A program made the translations under genes and the position numbers. From assembly GCF_003002095.1 (NCBI RefSeq), contig NZ_PVZC01000002.1, positions 496,001-560,000 of the forward strand: DNA of 64,000 bases, read 5' to 3'. This document shows, in pieces, positions 32,872 to 40,755 of this stretch (positions are counted from its first letter, which is position 1; each line of letters starts with the position of its first letter). This DNA is from Allonocardiopsis opalescens. Lineage in GTDB: Bacteria; Actinomycetota; Actinomycetes; Streptosporangiales; Streptosporangiaceae. Under the pieces are notes generated by a model that saw only the letters and a list, made by a program, of their open reading frames with translations, searched no databases and was not told where the DNA came from.

Positions 32872-32969
32872 ATCGTATCCCACCTGTCGCGGCCCCGCTA
32901 TGGTGCGACTCGCTCGCCTTTCGCCCGCCGACCGGTGTCCGGCCCGCGGCGCGGTCTGCCATGATGGAC

Positions 32970-32983
32970 GGGAAAACTTTCCC
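32970..32983. promoter_or_regulatory. Shortened LacI-type palindrome upstream of the LacI gene
   Basis: GGGAAAACTTTCCC has the same GGAAA/TTTCC half-sites but with two rather than four central bases, lacking GCGC. It lies 70 bp before the GTG start of the LacI gene and could be a variant autoregulatory site. Confidence 0.4.
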
Positions 32984-33053
32984 AGCGGTGCTACGACCGT
33001 TCTGGGCCGCCCCGCGACCGCGCGGACGGCGGGCGCGTGAGGAGGTGGAGCCG

Positions 33054-34088
33054 GTGCAGCGTCGGCACGCGACCCTGGTCGAAGTGGCCAAGCACGCCGG
33101 TGTCTCGCTGGCAACCGCTTCCCGGGTCCTCAACGGCAGCACCCGCCAGGTCGGCGAGCAGCTGCGCCGCCGGGTGATCGACAGCGCCCGCGAACTCGGC
33201 TACCTCGCCAACGCCTCCGCGCAGACCCTCGCCCGCAACACCAGCACCCTCGTCGGCCTGGTGGTGCACGACATCTCCGACCCCTACTTCTCCAGCATCG
33301 CGGCGGGGGTCACCCGGGTGGCCGAGGAGCAGGGCCTGGTGGTGGTGCTCGGCACCACCTCGCGCGAGGCCGACCGCGAGAGCGCGCTGGTCTCCACCCT
33401 TCGCTCGCACCGCGCCCGCGCCGTGGTACTGGCCGGCAGCCGCACCGCGCACTCCGAGGAGACCGACCGGCTGGCCGCCGAGATCGAGGCCTTCCGCGCC
33501 CAGGGCGGCCGGGTGGCGCTGGTCTCCCAGGCCACCCTGGACGCCGACACCGTCGTCCCCGGCAACTACTCCGGCGCGCAGTCGCTGGCGCTGCGCCTGG
33601 CCGAACTGGGCCACCGCCGCTTCGCGGTGCTCGGCGGCGCCCCGCACCTGCTCACCGCCACCGACCGCATCGCCGGCTTCCGCGACGGCCTCACCCAGGC
33701 CGGCGTCAGCCTGCCCGACCGCGCCATCGTGCCGGGCGCCTTCACCCGCGACGGCGGCTACCGCGCCACCCGCGAACTCCTCGCGGCCGGCACCAACGCC
33801 ACCTGCCTGTTCGCGGTGAACGACGTCATGGCCACCGGCGCGCTCGCCGCGCTGCGCGAGGCGGGCGTGCGGGTGCCCCAGGACATGTCCGTGGCCGGCT
33901 TCGACGACATCCCCACCGTCCGCGACATCACCCCGCAGCTGACCACCGTCCGGCTGCCGCTGGAGCGGATGGGCGAGCAGGCCGCCCGGCTGGCCCTCAC
34001 CGACGGCCCGGCCAAGGAGCCGCGGGTGGTGCACGTGGAGGGCGATGTGGTGGTCAGGGCCAGCACCGCCGCCCCGCCGCCGAACTGA
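33054..34088 (+). CDS. LacI-family transcriptional regulator of the pectin/uronate locus
   Basis: 344-aa repressor. The HTH with hinge helix is ATLVEVAKHAGVSLATASRVLNGSTRQVGEQLRRRVIDSARELGYLANASAQTLARN (residues 5-62). The effector domain follows, with TLVGLVVHDISDPYFSSIAAGVTRVAEEQG and the C-terminal MSVAGFDDIPTVRDITPQLTTV. GTG 33054 is the start because GAGGAGG (33039-33045) is 8 bp upstream; a longer frame to 32961 would read through the operator-like palindrome. It is the best candidate binder of the five 14-bp operators. A sugar acid is the presumed inducer. Confidence 0.92.
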   Translation: MQRRHATLVEVAKHAGVSLATASRVLNGSTRQVGEQLRRRVIDSARELGYLANASAQTLARNTSTLVGLVVHDISDPYFSSIAAGVTRVAEEQGLVVVLGTTSREADRESALVSTLRSHRARAVVLAGSRTAHSEETDRLAAEIEAFRAQGGRVALVSQATLDADTVVPGNYSGAQSLALRLAELGHRRFAVLGGAPHLLTATDRIAGFRDGLTQAGVSLPDRAIVPGAFTRDGGYRATRELLAAGTNATCLFAVNDVMATGALAALREAGVRVPQDMSVAGFDDIPTVRDITPQLTTVRLPLERMGEQAARLALTDGPAKEPRVVHVEGDVVVRASTAAPPPN

Positions 34089-34214
34089 CGCCCTCGCCGT
34101 GGGCGCCGCCGCCGCATTGGGCAACCGATATGGTGCACCGGTGGTGACGGGGGACCGCGCGTGCGCATTCGGTCATCGGTGCGCGCGCCGGACCGATAAG
34201 CGAGGGAGACGGAA

Positions 34215-34919
34215 TTGACCGCGAACACCCTGACCGATGAGTCCGTTTCAGCGCTCTATCGGGCATTCGCCACCGATCTGCGCGCCGCACGCGAAGCGCA
34301 GCGGCGGTTCCTCGCCGACCGCCAGGCCACGATGAAGCCCAAACTGGACGACATCGAAGCGGAGATGACCTATCTGCTGCTGCGCGAACTGCGGCCGCGG
34401 CAGGTGGTGGAGATCGGCACCTTCCACGGCTGGTCCACCTCCTGGCTGCTGCGCGCGCTGGCCGACAACGGTGAAGGGCAGCTGCACTCCTACGACCTCG
34501 TCGACAATGTGAAGAGCAATATCCCCGACGACCTCGCCGAGAAGCGCTGGACCTTCCACCACGGCGATGTGCGCAACGAACTCGGCACCCTGCCCCCCGA
34601 TGTCGACTACCTCTTCATCGACGCCGCGCACTCCGGCCGCTTCGCGCACTGGTACATCGAGCACCTTTTCCCGAAGGTCCCCTCGGGCACCCCGGTGAGC
34701 GTGCACGACGTCTTCCACGGCCGCCGCCCGCTGCCCTTCACCGAGGGCGCCGTCCTGCTGCGCTGGCTGGCCGACAAGGGCGTCGAGTACTTCACCCCGG
34801 CCCAGGCCAAGGCGCCCGAGACGCACCGGCGGCTGATGGAGCTGAAGGAGTCGCTGGGCATCGCCGAGCGGGTGCACGACACCAAGGACAACCCGATGGT
34901 GTTCTTCCGGCTGCCCTAG
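34215..34919 (+). CDS. Class I SAM-dependent methyltransferase (Methyltransf_24-like)
   Basis: 234-aa methyltransferase-fold protein. RPRQVVEIGTFHGWSTSWLLRAL (near residues 58-80) is the SAM-binding motif I of the CmcI/Methyltransf_24 type, HSYDLVDN the acidic motif, and DVDYLFIDAAHSGRFAHWYIEHLFP (near 130) motif IV with the metal-binding DAAH. The HDVFHGRR segment after it is also typical. The TTG start at 34215 has GAGGGAGA 5 bp upstream. Its relation to the sugar genes is not evident; it is followed by a repeat hairpin and is likely monocistronic. Confidence 0.82.
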   Translation: MTANTLTDESVSALYRAFATDLRAAREAQRRFLADRQATMKPKLDDIEAEMTYLLLRELRPRQVVEIGTFHGWSTSWLLRALADNGEGQLHSYDLVDNVKSNIPDDLAEKRWTFHHGDVRNELGTLPPDVDYLFIDAAHSGRFAHWYIEHLFPKVPSGTPVSVHDVFHGRRPLPFTEGAVLLRWLADKGVEYFTPAQAKAPETHRRLMELKESLGIAERVHDTKDNPMVFFRLP

Positions 34920-34947
34920 CCGCGCGGCCGCCTCCGGCGCGCCGAGC

Positions 34948-34973
34948 CCGTCCGGACGGTCCCGTCCGGACGG
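34948..34973. terminator. Doubled palindrome acting as probable terminator
   Basis: CCGTCCGGACGG, itself a 12-bp palindrome, occurs twice (34948-34959 and 34962-34973) two bases apart. The pair can fold into one long hairpin just after the methyltransferase stop codon. Confidence 0.5.
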
Positions 34974-35020
34974 CCGTGACGGCGCCGGTGGCGCACCCGT
35001 ATTGCATAGAGCACCCCCGA

Positions 35021-35035
35021 TTGTGCAGTGCACAA
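35021..35035. promoter_or_regulatory. IclR-type operator candidate before the second ABC operon
   Basis: TTGTGC-AGT-GCACAA is a perfect 6-bp inverted repeat with 3-bp spacing, 112 bp before the binding-protein gene. A related TTGCATAGAGCA lies just upstream at 35002-35013. The operon ends with an IclR-family gene, whose usual targets are short palindromes of this kind. Confidence 0.55.
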
Positions 35036-35147
35036 CATTCGGGAGATCACCTTCAGCACCGGCCGGGGCGGTTTGTACATTGCGGTTCCCCTCGTCCCTC
35101 GCGTCCGCGCGAGGGGTCCCGCTCCGCTCCCCTCTCCTGGAGGTCCG

Positions 35148-36437
35148 GTGAGAGTCGTCCGCGCCCTCGGGCTGCTGTGTGCCGCCGCCCTGCTGGCGTC
35201 CTGCGCGCCCCCGCAGTCCACCAACTCCCCCTCCGGCGCCGATGAGACCACCGGCACCCTGCGCGTCTGGCTGTTCACCGAGGTGAACCAGGAGGCGAAG
35301 GAGACCGTGGTCGAGCAGGCGGTCGCCGAGTTCGAGGCCGCCCACGAGGGCGTCACCGTCGACGTCCAGTACATCCCGGTGGAGAGCCGGGCCGAGCGCT
35401 TCCAGGCCGCGTTCAACGACCCCGCCAGCGCCCCCGACGTGGCGGAGTTCGGCAACACCGACCTCGCGGGCTACGTGGAGGCCGGCGGCCTGGCCGACAT
35501 CCGCGCGGACCTGGAGGCCTGGGACGAGTACGCCGACATGGACCCGGGCCTGGCGGTCTCCACCGTGGTGGAGGGCGGCAACTACGCGCTGCCCTGGTAC
35601 GTGGGCGTGCGCGCGCTGTACTACCGCACCGACGTCTTCGACGAGCTGGGCCTGGAGCCCCCGGCCACCCTGGACGAGCTGGCCGGCACCGCCGAGGAGA
35701 TCCGCGCCGAGCGGCCCGAGCTGCTGGGCATCTCCACCGGCGGCGCCTACACCTACGCCTTCCTGCCCTTCCTGTGGGCGCACGGCGGCGAACTGGCCGA
35801 GGCGCAGGGCACGCACTTCGCCTCGGCCATCGACTCCGCCGCGTCCGTCGAGGGCATCACCGCCTACACGGACCTGCTCACCGAGGAGATCTGCCCGCCG
35901 CAGACCTGCGCGGAGATGACCGGCAACGACAGCGTGCAGCAGTTCATCGCCGGGGACGCCGCCATGACCATCGGCGGCGACTTCAACCGGCTGGCCGTGG
36001 ACGAGAGCGAGGTCGCCGGCGACTACGCGGTGGTGCCGCTGCCGGGCACCGAGGCGGGCAGCACCGCCCCCGCCTTCGCCGGCGGCAACAACCTCGGCGT
36101 GCTGGCCGGGACCGAGCGGCGCACCCTCGCGGTGGAGTTCCTGCGGCTGCTGGGCGGCAAGGAGTACCAGCGCCGGATGTTCGACGCCATGGGCAACCTG
36201 CCCACCTTCACCGACGTGCAGGCCGAGGCGGCCGAGGCCGAGCCGGCGATCGAGCCCTTCGTCGCCACCCTGGAGGCCGGCACCCGCTTCGTGCCGGCCA
36301 CCGGCGCCTGGACCGCCATCGACGCCCAAGCCGTGCTCCCGTCCATGCTGCAGCGGGTGGCCGGCGGCCAGGCGACGGTGGACGAGGCGGCGGCGGAGGC
36401 GGCCGGGCGGATGGACGACGCCTTCGACGGCCGCTAG
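35148..36437 (+). CDS. Sugar ABC transporter substrate-binding lipoprotein (second system)
   Basis: 429-aa solute-binding lipoprotein. The signal VRVVRALGLLCAAALLASC has a lipobox LLASC with Cys at about residue 19. The mature domain shows GTLRVWLFTEVNQEAKETVVEQAVAEFEAAHEGVTVDV and PDVAEFGNTDLAGYVEAGGLADI, characteristic of N-acetylglucosamine/chitobiose or maltodextrin-type binding proteins. FAGGNNLGVLAGTERRTLAVEFLRLLGG is the usual C-lobe motif. GTG 35148 follows TGGAGG. It leads an operon with two permeases and an IclR regulator. The ligand is not known. Confidence 0.88.
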   Translation: MRVVRALGLLCAAALLASCAPPQSTNSPSGADETTGTLRVWLFTEVNQEAKETVVEQAVAEFEAAHEGVTVDVQYIPVESRAERFQAAFNDPASAPDVAEFGNTDLAGYVEAGGLADIRADLEAWDEYADMDPGLAVSTVVEGGNYALPWYVGVRALYYRTDVFDELGLEPPATLDELAGTAEEIRAERPELLGISTGGAYTYAFLPFLWAHGGELAEAQGTHFASAIDSAASVEGITAYTDLLTEEICPPQTCAEMTGNDSVQQFIAGDAAMTIGGDFNRLAVDESEVAGDYAVVPLPGTEAGSTAPAFAGGNNLGVLAGTERRTLAVEFLRLLGGKEYQRRMFDAMGNLPTFTDVQAEAAEAEPAIEPFVATLEAGTRFVPATGAWTAIDAQAVLPSMLQRVAGGQATVDEAAAEAAGRMDDAFDGR

Positions 36438-36445
36438 GAGCCGCG

Positions 36446-37411
36446 GTGACGGCGACGCCGGTCGCGGCCGCCGCGCCGGGCCCCGGCCGGACGGGGGGCA
36501 CCCCCTCCGCCGGCCGGGCCCGCGGCCGCCTCGAACCCTGGATCTACCTGGCCCCGGCCCTGCTGGTGCTGGCCGGGCTGATGGGCTACCCCCTCTACCA
36601 GCTGGTCAACGTCTCGTTCTTCGACTACCGCCAGCCGCAGGTCACCGGCGCCGAGCCGCTGGAGTTCACCGGCCTGGACAACTACGCCCGGCTGCTGGGC
36701 GATCCGGAGTTCTGGACGGTGCTGGGCAACACCGCGGTCTTCGCGGGCGGCTGCGTGCTGGCCACCCTGCTGGTGGGCGTCCTGCTGGCGGTGCTGGCCA
36801 CCCGGCTGCACCCGTGGGTGCGCACCGCGCTCTTCCTGGCCGCGCTGGGCGCCTGGGCCACCCCGGCCGTCACCGGCAGCGCCGTCTGGCTGTTCCTGTT
36901 CGACCCCACGCTCGGCCTGGTCAACCAGGTGCTGAGCGGGCTGGGGCTGAGCGGCTTCGAGGGCCACTCCTGGACCTACGGCAAGTGGTCGGCCTTCGGG
37001 CTGGTCGGCGCCGAGGTGGTGTGGTGCTCCTTCCCGCTGGTGATGGTCACCGTCTACGCGGGCATCCTGGCCATCCCGCAGGAGGTGCTGGAGGCGGCCC
37101 GGCTCGACGGCGCCTCGGCGCCCCGGTTGGTCTGGCACGTGATGCTGCCGATCCTGCGGCCGGTGATCACCACGGTGACCATCCTGTCCATCATCTGGGA
37201 CGTCAAGATCTTCACCCAGATCTACGTGATGACGGGAGGCGGCGGCATCGCCGGCCAGAACCTGGTGCTCAACGTCTACGGCTACCAGCAGGCCTTCGCC
37301 GCCAACCAGTACGGACTCGGCTCGGCGATCGGCGTCGTGATGACCCTGCTGCTGCTCGGCACCACCCTCGTCTACCTGCGGGCGCTGCGCCGCACCGGGG
37401 AGGAGCTGTGA
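36446..37411 (+). CDS. Sugar ABC transporter permease (MalF-like, second system)
   Basis: 321-aa permease with six predicted helices after a Gly/Pro/Ala-rich N-terminus of about 30 residues. The EAA loop is VLEAARLDGASAPRLVWHVMLPILRP near residue 215. The following IIWDVKIFTQIYVMTGGG is typical of MalF-type subunits. GTG 36446 lies 8 bp after the binding-protein stop, with TAGGAG before it. The next permease start overlaps its stop. No ATPase gene is present, so a multitask ATPase must serve it. Confidence 0.9.
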   Translation: MTATPVAAAAPGPGRTGGTPSAGRARGRLEPWIYLAPALLVLAGLMGYPLYQLVNVSFFDYRQPQVTGAEPLEFTGLDNYARLLGDPEFWTVLGNTAVFAGGCVLATLLVGVLLAVLATRLHPWVRTALFLAALGAWATPAVTGSAVWLFLFDPTLGLVNQVLSGLGLSGFEGHSWTYGKWSAFGLVGAEVVWCSFPLVMVTVYAGILAIPQEVLEAARLDGASAPRLVWHVMLPILRPVITTVTILSIIWDVKIFTQIYVMTGGGGIAGQNLVLNVYGYQQAFAANQYGLGSAIGVVMTLLLLGTTLVYLRALRRTGEEL

Positions 37412-38274
37412 CCGCCGCTTGCCGCTCCGCGCCCGCCCGGGCCCGGGGCTGGCTGCTCAACGGCACCGGGCTGCTGGCCGCCCTCGTCGTCGCCTTCCCG
37501 CTGTACTGGATGGTGCTGTCGGCGCTCAAGCCGCGCGCCGCCCTGGAGGCCGGCGACGCGCTGCCCTACACCACCGAGCCGAGCCTGGACGCCTTCGTCC
37601 GGGTGCTCTCCGTGGAGGGCTTCGGCCGCTACTTCGTCAACAGCCTGGTGGTGGCGCTGGCGGTGGTGGGGCTGTCCACCCTGTGCGCCTTCCTGGCCGC
37701 GGTGGCGCTCACCCGCTTCCGCTTCCGGCTGCGCACCACCCTGCTGGTGACGGTGCTGGTCGCGCAGATGGTCCCGGTGGAGGCGCTGACGATCCCGCTG
37801 TTCTTCCTGCTGCGCAACCTGGGCGGCGCCGTGCCCGCGCTGGGCCTGAACCACCTCGGCTCGCTGATCCTGGTGCACACCGCCTTCTCCATCCCCTTCG
37901 CCATCTGGATGCTGCGCGGCTTCGTCGGGGCGGTGCCGCAGGAGTTGGAGGAGGCGGCCGCCATCGACGGCGCGGGCAGCTTCCGCTTCGTGGCGCGCAT
38001 CCTGTTCCCGCTGGTGGCGCCGGGCGTGGTGGCCTGCGGCATCTTCTCGTTCATCTCCACCTGGAACGACTTCCTGTTCGCCCAGACCTTCATCATCTCG
38101 GCCAGCGAGAACCAGACGCTGCCCATCGCCGTGCTCGGCTTCTTCCGCCCCGACGAGAACGACTGGGGCGGCATCATGGCCGGCTCGGTGCTGATGACCG
38201 TCCCGGTGCTGATCTTCTTCATCGCGGTCCAGCGGCACCTGGTGGCGGGGCTGGCCGGGGCGGTGAAGGGGTGA
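37408..38274 (+). CDS. Carbohydrate ABC transporter permease (MalG-like, second system)
   Basis: 288-aa permease with six membrane helices. The N-terminal helix ends in PLYWMVLSALKPRAAL, a motif common to MalG proteins, and the EAA loop is PQELEEAAAIDGAGSFRFVARILFPLVAP near residue 180. The TWNDFLFAQTFI segment is also typical. GTG 37408 overlaps the preceding stop, with GAGGAG 5 bp upstream inside the previous gene. It completes the second importer. Confidence 0.9.
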   Translation: MTAACRSAPARARGWLLNGTGLLAALVVAFPLYWMVLSALKPRAALEAGDALPYTTEPSLDAFVRVLSVEGFGRYFVNSLVVALAVVGLSTLCAFLAAVALTRFRFRLRTTLLVTVLVAQMVPVEALTIPLFFLLRNLGGAVPALGLNHLGSLILVHTAFSIPFAIWMLRGFVGAVPQELEEAAAIDGAGSFRFVARILFPLVAPGVVACGIFSFISTWNDFLFAQTFIISASENQTLPIAVLGFFRPDENDWGGIMAGSVLMTVPVLIFFIAVQRHLVAGLAGAVKG

Positions 38275-38298
38275 GCGGCGCGGTGCCGGGCGGCGGCC

Positions 38299-39084
38299 GT
38301 GGCTGAGCCGCCCCGGCCGGCCCGCAACGCCTCTTCGTCGGTGCGACGGGCGCTGGCGCTGCTGGAGGCGGTGCGGGTGGCGGGCGCGGACGGCGGCGGC
38401 CTGGCGCTGACCCGGCTGGCGCAGCTGGTCGGCTGCGACAAGAGCACCGTGCTGCGGCTGGCCGCGCCGCTGCTGGAGGCGGACCTGCTCACCCGCGACC
38501 GCGAGACGGGCCTGTTCCGGCTCGGCCCGGCCGCGCTCAGCCTCGGCCAGGCGTACCTGGACCAGCTCGACCTGCGCTCGGCGGCCGCGCAGCGGCTGCG
38601 CGCGCTGATGCGCGCCACCGGCCACACCTGCCACCTGGTGGTGCTGGAGGGCCGCGAGGTGGTCTACGTCGACAAGGTCGAGAACGAGGCGACGGTCCGG
38701 ATGGGCTCGCGGATCGGCGCCCGGATGCCCGCCTACCGCACCGCCGTCGGCAAGGCGATCCTCGCCTTCAGCGGCGCGGACGTGGTGGAGGAGGTGATCG
38801 CGGGCGGCATGCCCGCCGTCACGCCGAAGACGATCACCGACCCCGGGGTGTTCCGGGCCGAGCTGGCGCGGGTGCGCGAGCGCGGCTACGCCATCGACGA
38901 CCGCGAGAACGAGCCGGAGGTGCGCTGCGTGAGCGCGCCGATCTTCCGGCACGACGGCGCGGTGGCGGCGGCCGTGAGCGTGTCGGCGCTGGCCAGCAGG
39001 CTGCCCGCCGCGCGGGTGCGCGACCTCGGCCCGGCGGTGGCGCAGGCCGCCCGCGACATCACGGTGAGCCTGGGCGGGCGCTGA
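38299..39084 (+). CDS. IclR-family transcriptional regulator
   Basis: 261-aa regulator. The N-terminal winged helix is SVRRALALLEAVRVAG, LALTRLAQLVGCDKSTVLRLAAPLLEADLL and RDRETGLFRLGPAALSLG (residues 12-80). The effector-binding IclR domain contains GREVVYVDKVENEATVRMGSRIGARMPAYRTAVGKAILAF and the C-terminal DDRENEPEVRCVSAPIF. GTG 38299 is 24 bp after the permease gene, so it is probably in the same transcript. It is expected to act at the palindrome 35021-35035 in answer to the imported sugar or its product. Confidence 0.9.
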   Translation: MAEPPRPARNASSSVRRALALLEAVRVAGADGGGLALTRLAQLVGCDKSTVLRLAAPLLEADLLTRDRETGLFRLGPAALSLGQAYLDQLDLRSAAAQRLRALMRATGHTCHLVVLEGREVVYVDKVENEATVRMGSRIGARMPAYRTAVGKAILAFSGADVVEEVIAGGMPAVTPKTITDPGVFRAELARVRERGYAIDDRENEPEVRCVSAPIFRHDGAVAAAVSVSALASRLPAARVRDLGPAVAQAARDITVSLGGR

Positions 39085-39137
39085 TCCGCGCCGCGCCGAG
39101 GCGCGGGACCGCCACGGGCGTGTCGGGCACCGGTGCG

Positions 39138-39143
39138 TACCGT
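39138..39143 (+). promoter_or_regulatory. -10 box suggesting a leaderless transcript
   Basis: TACCGT ends 6 bp before ATG 39150. This spacing is the usual arrangement for leaderless actinobacterial genes, and the GTGGAGGC next to the ATG is too close to be a ribosome site. Confidence 0.4.
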
Positions 39144-39149
39144 GGAGGC

Positions 39150-40256
39150 ATGACGCGGACGAGCGCGAGGAGCGTGGACCGCGGCCGGGTGATCGCCTAC
39201 CGCGCCCTGTCCATGCGCGACGTACTGCCGACCGGCGCCCAGGACCACCCGCCGGGCCGCACCGCCCGGCTCGCGCTGCGGCTGAGGGGGATCGAGCCCG
39301 ACGACGACCCCGGCGGCCACGCGCTGGTGCAGTCGGTGCGCGGCGCCATCCACCTGCACGCCGCCGCCGACGTGGACCTGTACACGGCGGCGCTGCGCAT
39401 CGAGGACGGCGCCGACATCGCCCCGTACAGCTTCGGCACCTTCGGCCGGGAGCTGTCCGCCGACGGGGTCCGCTACGACGCCGCCCTCGCCGACGTGGCC
39501 GACGCGATGCGCGCGGCGATGGCGGCGGGCGAGCCGCTGACCAAGGGCGAGCTGAGCGAGGCGGTCACCCCGGCGGTGCCGCCCCGGCTGGCGCCGTGGT
39601 GCGGCGGCTGCGGCGTGAACCACGTCCACGACGGCCTGTTCCGCGCCGCCACCCTCCAGGCCGGGCTGCGCATCGAGGTGGAGCACTCCACCCTCTTCCG
39701 CTATCTGCCGCCCACCGGCGAGGCCGGCCCGCCCGCGGACCCCGCGCCGGCCCGCGCCGAGCTGGTCCGCCGCTTCCTGCGCGCCTTCGGCCCGGCCCGC
39801 CCGGTGCACCTGGCCGGATGGCTCGGCCTCACCCCGGCGGCGGGCCGCCGCTGGTGGGCGCTGGCCGAGGACGAACTGGAGGAGGTGCGGCTGGGCGGGC
39901 ACCGCCACTACGTGCTCGCAGACGCGGCGGCCGCGCTGCTGGACGCGCCCGAGCCGGAGGGCACCCGGCTGCTCGGCCCCTACGACCCCGTCACCGAGCT
40001 GGCCGACCGCGAACTGCTCGTCCCCGACCGCACGCGCCGCGGGTCGGTGTGGAATCCGGCGGGCAACCCCGGGGTGCTGCTGGTCGACGGCGAGATCGCC
40101 GGCACCTGGCGGCAGCGCTCGGCGTCGGGGCGGCTCACCCTCACCGTGCGGCCCTTCGACGGACTCGGCGCGCGGCGGCGCTCGGAGGTGGAGGCCGAGG
40201 CCGAGTGGGTCGGCGCCGCGCTCGGCGCCGAGCGGGTGGCCGCCGCCTTCGGCTGA
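39150..40256 (+). CDS. Winged-helix DNA glycosylase-like protein (AlkZ/YcaQ superfamily)
   Basis: 368-aa protein of the HTH_42 group (AlkZ/YcaQ), which removes alkylated or crosslinked bases. Family features visible are ALVQSVRGAIHLHAAADVDLYTAAL near residue 55, then VHLAGWLGLTPAAGRRWWA near 215 and LLGPYDPVTELADRELLVPDRTRRGSVWNPAGNPGVLLVDGEIAGTWRQ near 270-315. The catalytic QxQ/QxD motif of AlkZ/YcaQ is not clearly present, so this may be a non-catalytic winged-helix relative. ATG 39150 appears leaderless. Confidence 0.75.
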   Translation: MTRTSARSVDRGRVIAYRALSMRDVLPTGAQDHPPGRTARLALRLRGIEPDDDPGGHALVQSVRGAIHLHAAADVDLYTAALRIEDGADIAPYSFGTFGRELSADGVRYDAALADVADAMRAAMAAGEPLTKGELSEAVTPAVPPRLAPWCGGCGVNHVHDGLFRAATLQAGLRIEVEHSTLFRYLPPTGEAGPPADPAPARAELVRRFLRAFGPARPVHLAGWLGLTPAAGRRWWALAEDELEEVRLGGHRHYVLADAAAALLDAPEPEGTRLLGPYDPVTELADRELLVPDRTRRGSVWNPAGNPGVLLVDGEIAGTWRQRSASGRLTLTVRPFDGLGARRRSEVEAEAEWVGAALGAERVAAAFG

Positions 40257-40755
40257 GACCCGGCGGGCGCGCGGAGCCGGTGCGCTCCGGGTGGCGATCA
40301 TCACACTACACAGGGTCACCCGCGGGCACTCCGGGCGGACCGGCGCGGCCGCCGCCGCCCGTGCCACCACCGCTTCCGCTCCGGCCCGCCGCGGCCGGCC
40401 GCGGCGGCGCCGCGAGGGGCGGCGTCCTCGGCCCGGCCGCCGCGCGGTGGCGGGTGGTGCGGGCGGGCGCCGAGCGGTCTGGCGCTGTCGCGGCTGCTCA
40501 TGGACGTGCCGGGGCCGTTCGTGGCAGGCTTCGTATACCACAGGGCGCGCTCGCCGAGGACTGTCTGATCCTGCCATCTTCCAGGATTTCAGCGTCTCGC
40601 GGTAAACGCCCCCATACAATGCGAGCCGGTGGTTTTGTCCGTTCCGCTGACCAGCGGAACGGCCGGCGCGGGTACGCTCGGCCAGTCCGGGGGATGGCCC
40701 GTGTCGCGGCTGGCCTGCCGGCCGTCCCTGCGACCCCTCCGGAGGCATCGGGGCC
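40257..40755. other. 499-bp region without a convincing gene
   Basis: This stretch precedes the large unknown gene. It has no conserved coding pattern that I can identify; open frames here are Arg/Gly/Pro-rich shadows. The notable structures are a 24-nt inverted repeat at 40639-40662 and a TACGCT -10-like box just after it, so the promoter of the downstream gene is probably here. Confidence 0.45.
40639..40662. repeat. 10-bp perfect inverted repeat
   Basis: CCGTTCCGCT (40639-40648) and AGCGGAACGG (40653-40662) are separated by GACC. No T-run follows, and a promoter-like region comes next, so an operator is as likely as a terminator. Confidence 0.6.
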
